Source: Actinomycetes bacterium
Lineage (GTDB): Bacteria; Actinomycetota; Thermoleophilia; RBG-16-64-13
DNA length: 7,206 nucleotides
Assembly: GCA_021815245.1 (NCBI GenBank)
Contig: JAKAHF010000100.1
Coordinates: 1 to 7,206 of the forward strand
Direction: 5' to 3'
The notes beneath the pieces are model-generated. The model saw nothing but the letters and a program-made list of their open reading frames with translations, did not search any database and was not told the origin of the DNA. The translations under genes were made by a program, and so were the position numbers. Positions 6,923 through 7,206 of the stretch are shown one piece after another; the stretch's first letter is position 1; each line of letters starts with the position of its first letter.

Positions 6923-6947
6923 GCCGTCTCGGCGCCCCGGGACGGCT
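6922..6947 (+). terminator. Strong hairpin without T-tract after the DUF4145 operon
   Basis: AGCCGTCTCGG (6922-6932) pairs with CCGGGACGGCT (6937-6947) around a 4-base CGCC loop. This is an 11-bp stem with one G-U pair, beginning on the last base of the operon's TGA stop. No U-tract follows on either strand, so it would be a tail-less terminator as described in Actinomycetota, or an mRNA 3'-end stabiliser. It also lies exactly between the operon stop and the TAG of a possible small minus-strand ORF, so it could serve both directions. Confidence 0.5.
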
Positions 6948-7074
6948 AGTCGAACTCGTCGGTCTCTTCCGACGTATAGAACAGGTAGAGGTCCTCTCCC
7001 GAGAGGCACTCTTCGTTTTGTTCGAGGAGGTGCCGCTCCGCCTTTTCACGGAATAGGAGAGCCGGGCGTGGCAT
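6946..7074 (-). CDS. Possible small acidic protein, 42 residues, convergent to the operon
   Basis: An ATG at 7074 opens 42 codons ending at TAG (6948-6946). The product begins MPRPALLFREKAERHLL and ends in an acidic tail (SEETDEFD). Codon choice resembles the neighbours (GAG, GAC, CTC and TTC, roughly 70% GC at third positions). The stop abuts the strong hairpin facing the DUF4145 operon, as expected for convergent genes. Against it: only a weak GGCGGA precedes the ATG, its first seven bases overlap the start of the cytochrome gene on the other strand, and a competing plus-strand frame (6919-7056) is also open. I see no known family. Confidence 0.25.
   Translation of the reverse strand: MPRPALLFREKAERHLLEQNEECLSGEDLYLFYTSEETDEFD
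6987..7006. repeat. Overlapping short dyads upstream of the cytochrome gene
   Basis: AGAGG-T-CCTCT (6987-6997) and CCTCTC-CC-GAGAGG (6993-7006) share their central arm, so this arm can pair either way. The site is about 60-80 bases before the cytochrome start and could be an operator. If the small minus-strand ORF is real, it lies inside coding sequence. Confidence 0.35.
7055..7060 (+). promoter_or_regulatory. Ribosome binding site of the cytochrome gene
   Basis: AGGAGA lies 7 bases before the GTG at 7068. In-frame ATG codons at 7092 and 7098 lack a comparable site and would shorten the positively charged end of the signal peptide, so the GTG is preferred. Confidence 0.65.
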
Positions 7075-7206
7075 CTAAAACATTCCGCCGGATGATTATG
7101 ACCGCATCTTTATGCGCGGGCACGCTGGCGGCCCCGCAGGCCAAGGCGATTCCGGCTTTTGCCGCGCAGACGGGCGAGCCGTGCTCGGCCTGCCATATCG
7201 GGTTTC
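7068..7206 (+). CDS. Exported c-type cytochrome, N-terminal fragment
   Basis: Forty-six codons are present before the window ends. The N-terminus has Lys4, Arg7 and Arg8, a hydrophobic stretch, and a signal-peptidase-like site after Ala-Lys-Ala near residue 28, so the protein should be exported and matured outside the cytoplasm. Immediately after comes IPAFAAQTGEPCSACHIGF with a heme c motif Cys39-x-x-Cys42-His43. This PAFA-x-QTG-x-x-C-x-x-CH pattern is typical of a family of extracytoplasmic cytochromes whose members, as I recall, continue with a PxLTPFGR-type segment not visible here. The visible codons include TTA, AAA and ACA, which are scarcer in the neighbouring genes, but the stretch is too short to argue transfer. 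It probably has its own promoter, since a strong hairpin separates it from the upstream operon. Whether more hemes follow is unknown. Confidence 0.8.
   Translation, partial: MASKTFRRMIMTASLCAGTLAAPQAKAIPAFAAQTGEPCSACHIGF

Noticed and set aside
6919..7056. Plus-strand 45-codon ORF starting at a GTG that overlaps the operon stop
   Set aside because: It has no Shine-Dalgarno of its own, contains the strong hairpin within its first codons, and uses more rare codons (CGA, ATA, GTA, CTA) than the opposite-strand ORF. It is kept as an alternative in the findings.
1..7206. CRISPR array, tRNA, rRNA or insertion sequence
   Set aside because: No regularly spaced repeats, no tRNA-like T-loop with matching acceptor ends, no rRNA sequence, and no transposase or terminal inverted repeats were seen on either strand.

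Overview
The window looks like chromosome from a high-GC bacterium with a proteinaceous surface layer and respiratory c-type cytochromes. The left half encodes a secreted protein with three S-layer homology (SLH) repeats, an anchor typical of Gram-positive and other S-layer-bearing lineages. Codon usage is GC-rich (GAC, GTC, CTC and GAG dominate). A strong hairpin without a T-tract follows the central operon, a terminator style common in Actinomycetota. A deep-branching, SLH-rich actinobacterium is therefore my best guess, but it is an inference. The partial cytochrome at the right edge carries a signature I associate mostly with proteobacterial proteins, so the taxonomic signal is mixed.

Layout. 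(1) 1-3595, minus strand: the first 1198 residues of a very large S-layer-type protein with a signal peptide, three SLH repeats, several Ig-like segments and two EF-hand-like calcium loops. It has no in-frame stop and runs off the left edge. (2) 3596-4259: a 664-base divergent intergenic region with no convincing gene. On the minus strand it holds a cluster of hairpins and an isolated, nearly perfect Shine-Dalgarno sequence in a hairpin loop, which I read as a candidate structured 5' leader of the S-layer gene. Its right part has a direct repeat, a small dyad and a possible -10 box ahead of the plus-strand genes. (3) 4260-6922, plus strand: a tight two-gene operon. The first gene is a zinc-ribbon plus DUF4145 protein. 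The second, 2 bases after its stop, is an unrecognised 594-residue cytoplasmic protein with a transglutaminase/papain-like Cys-His core. (4) 6923-7067: a spacer with a strong hairpin, a possible small convergent ORF and short dyads. (5) 7068-7206, plus strand: the start of an exported c-type cytochrome with one CxxCH motif, cut by the right edge.

How the genes relate. The S-layer protein and the cytochrome are both cell-envelope products, but they are separately transcribed and nothing links them functionally. The DUF4145 gene and the cysteine-enzyme-like gene are almost certainly co-transcribed and translationally coupled. That pair is the best candidate in the window for an undescribed system. 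Its role cannot be deduced from sequence alone.
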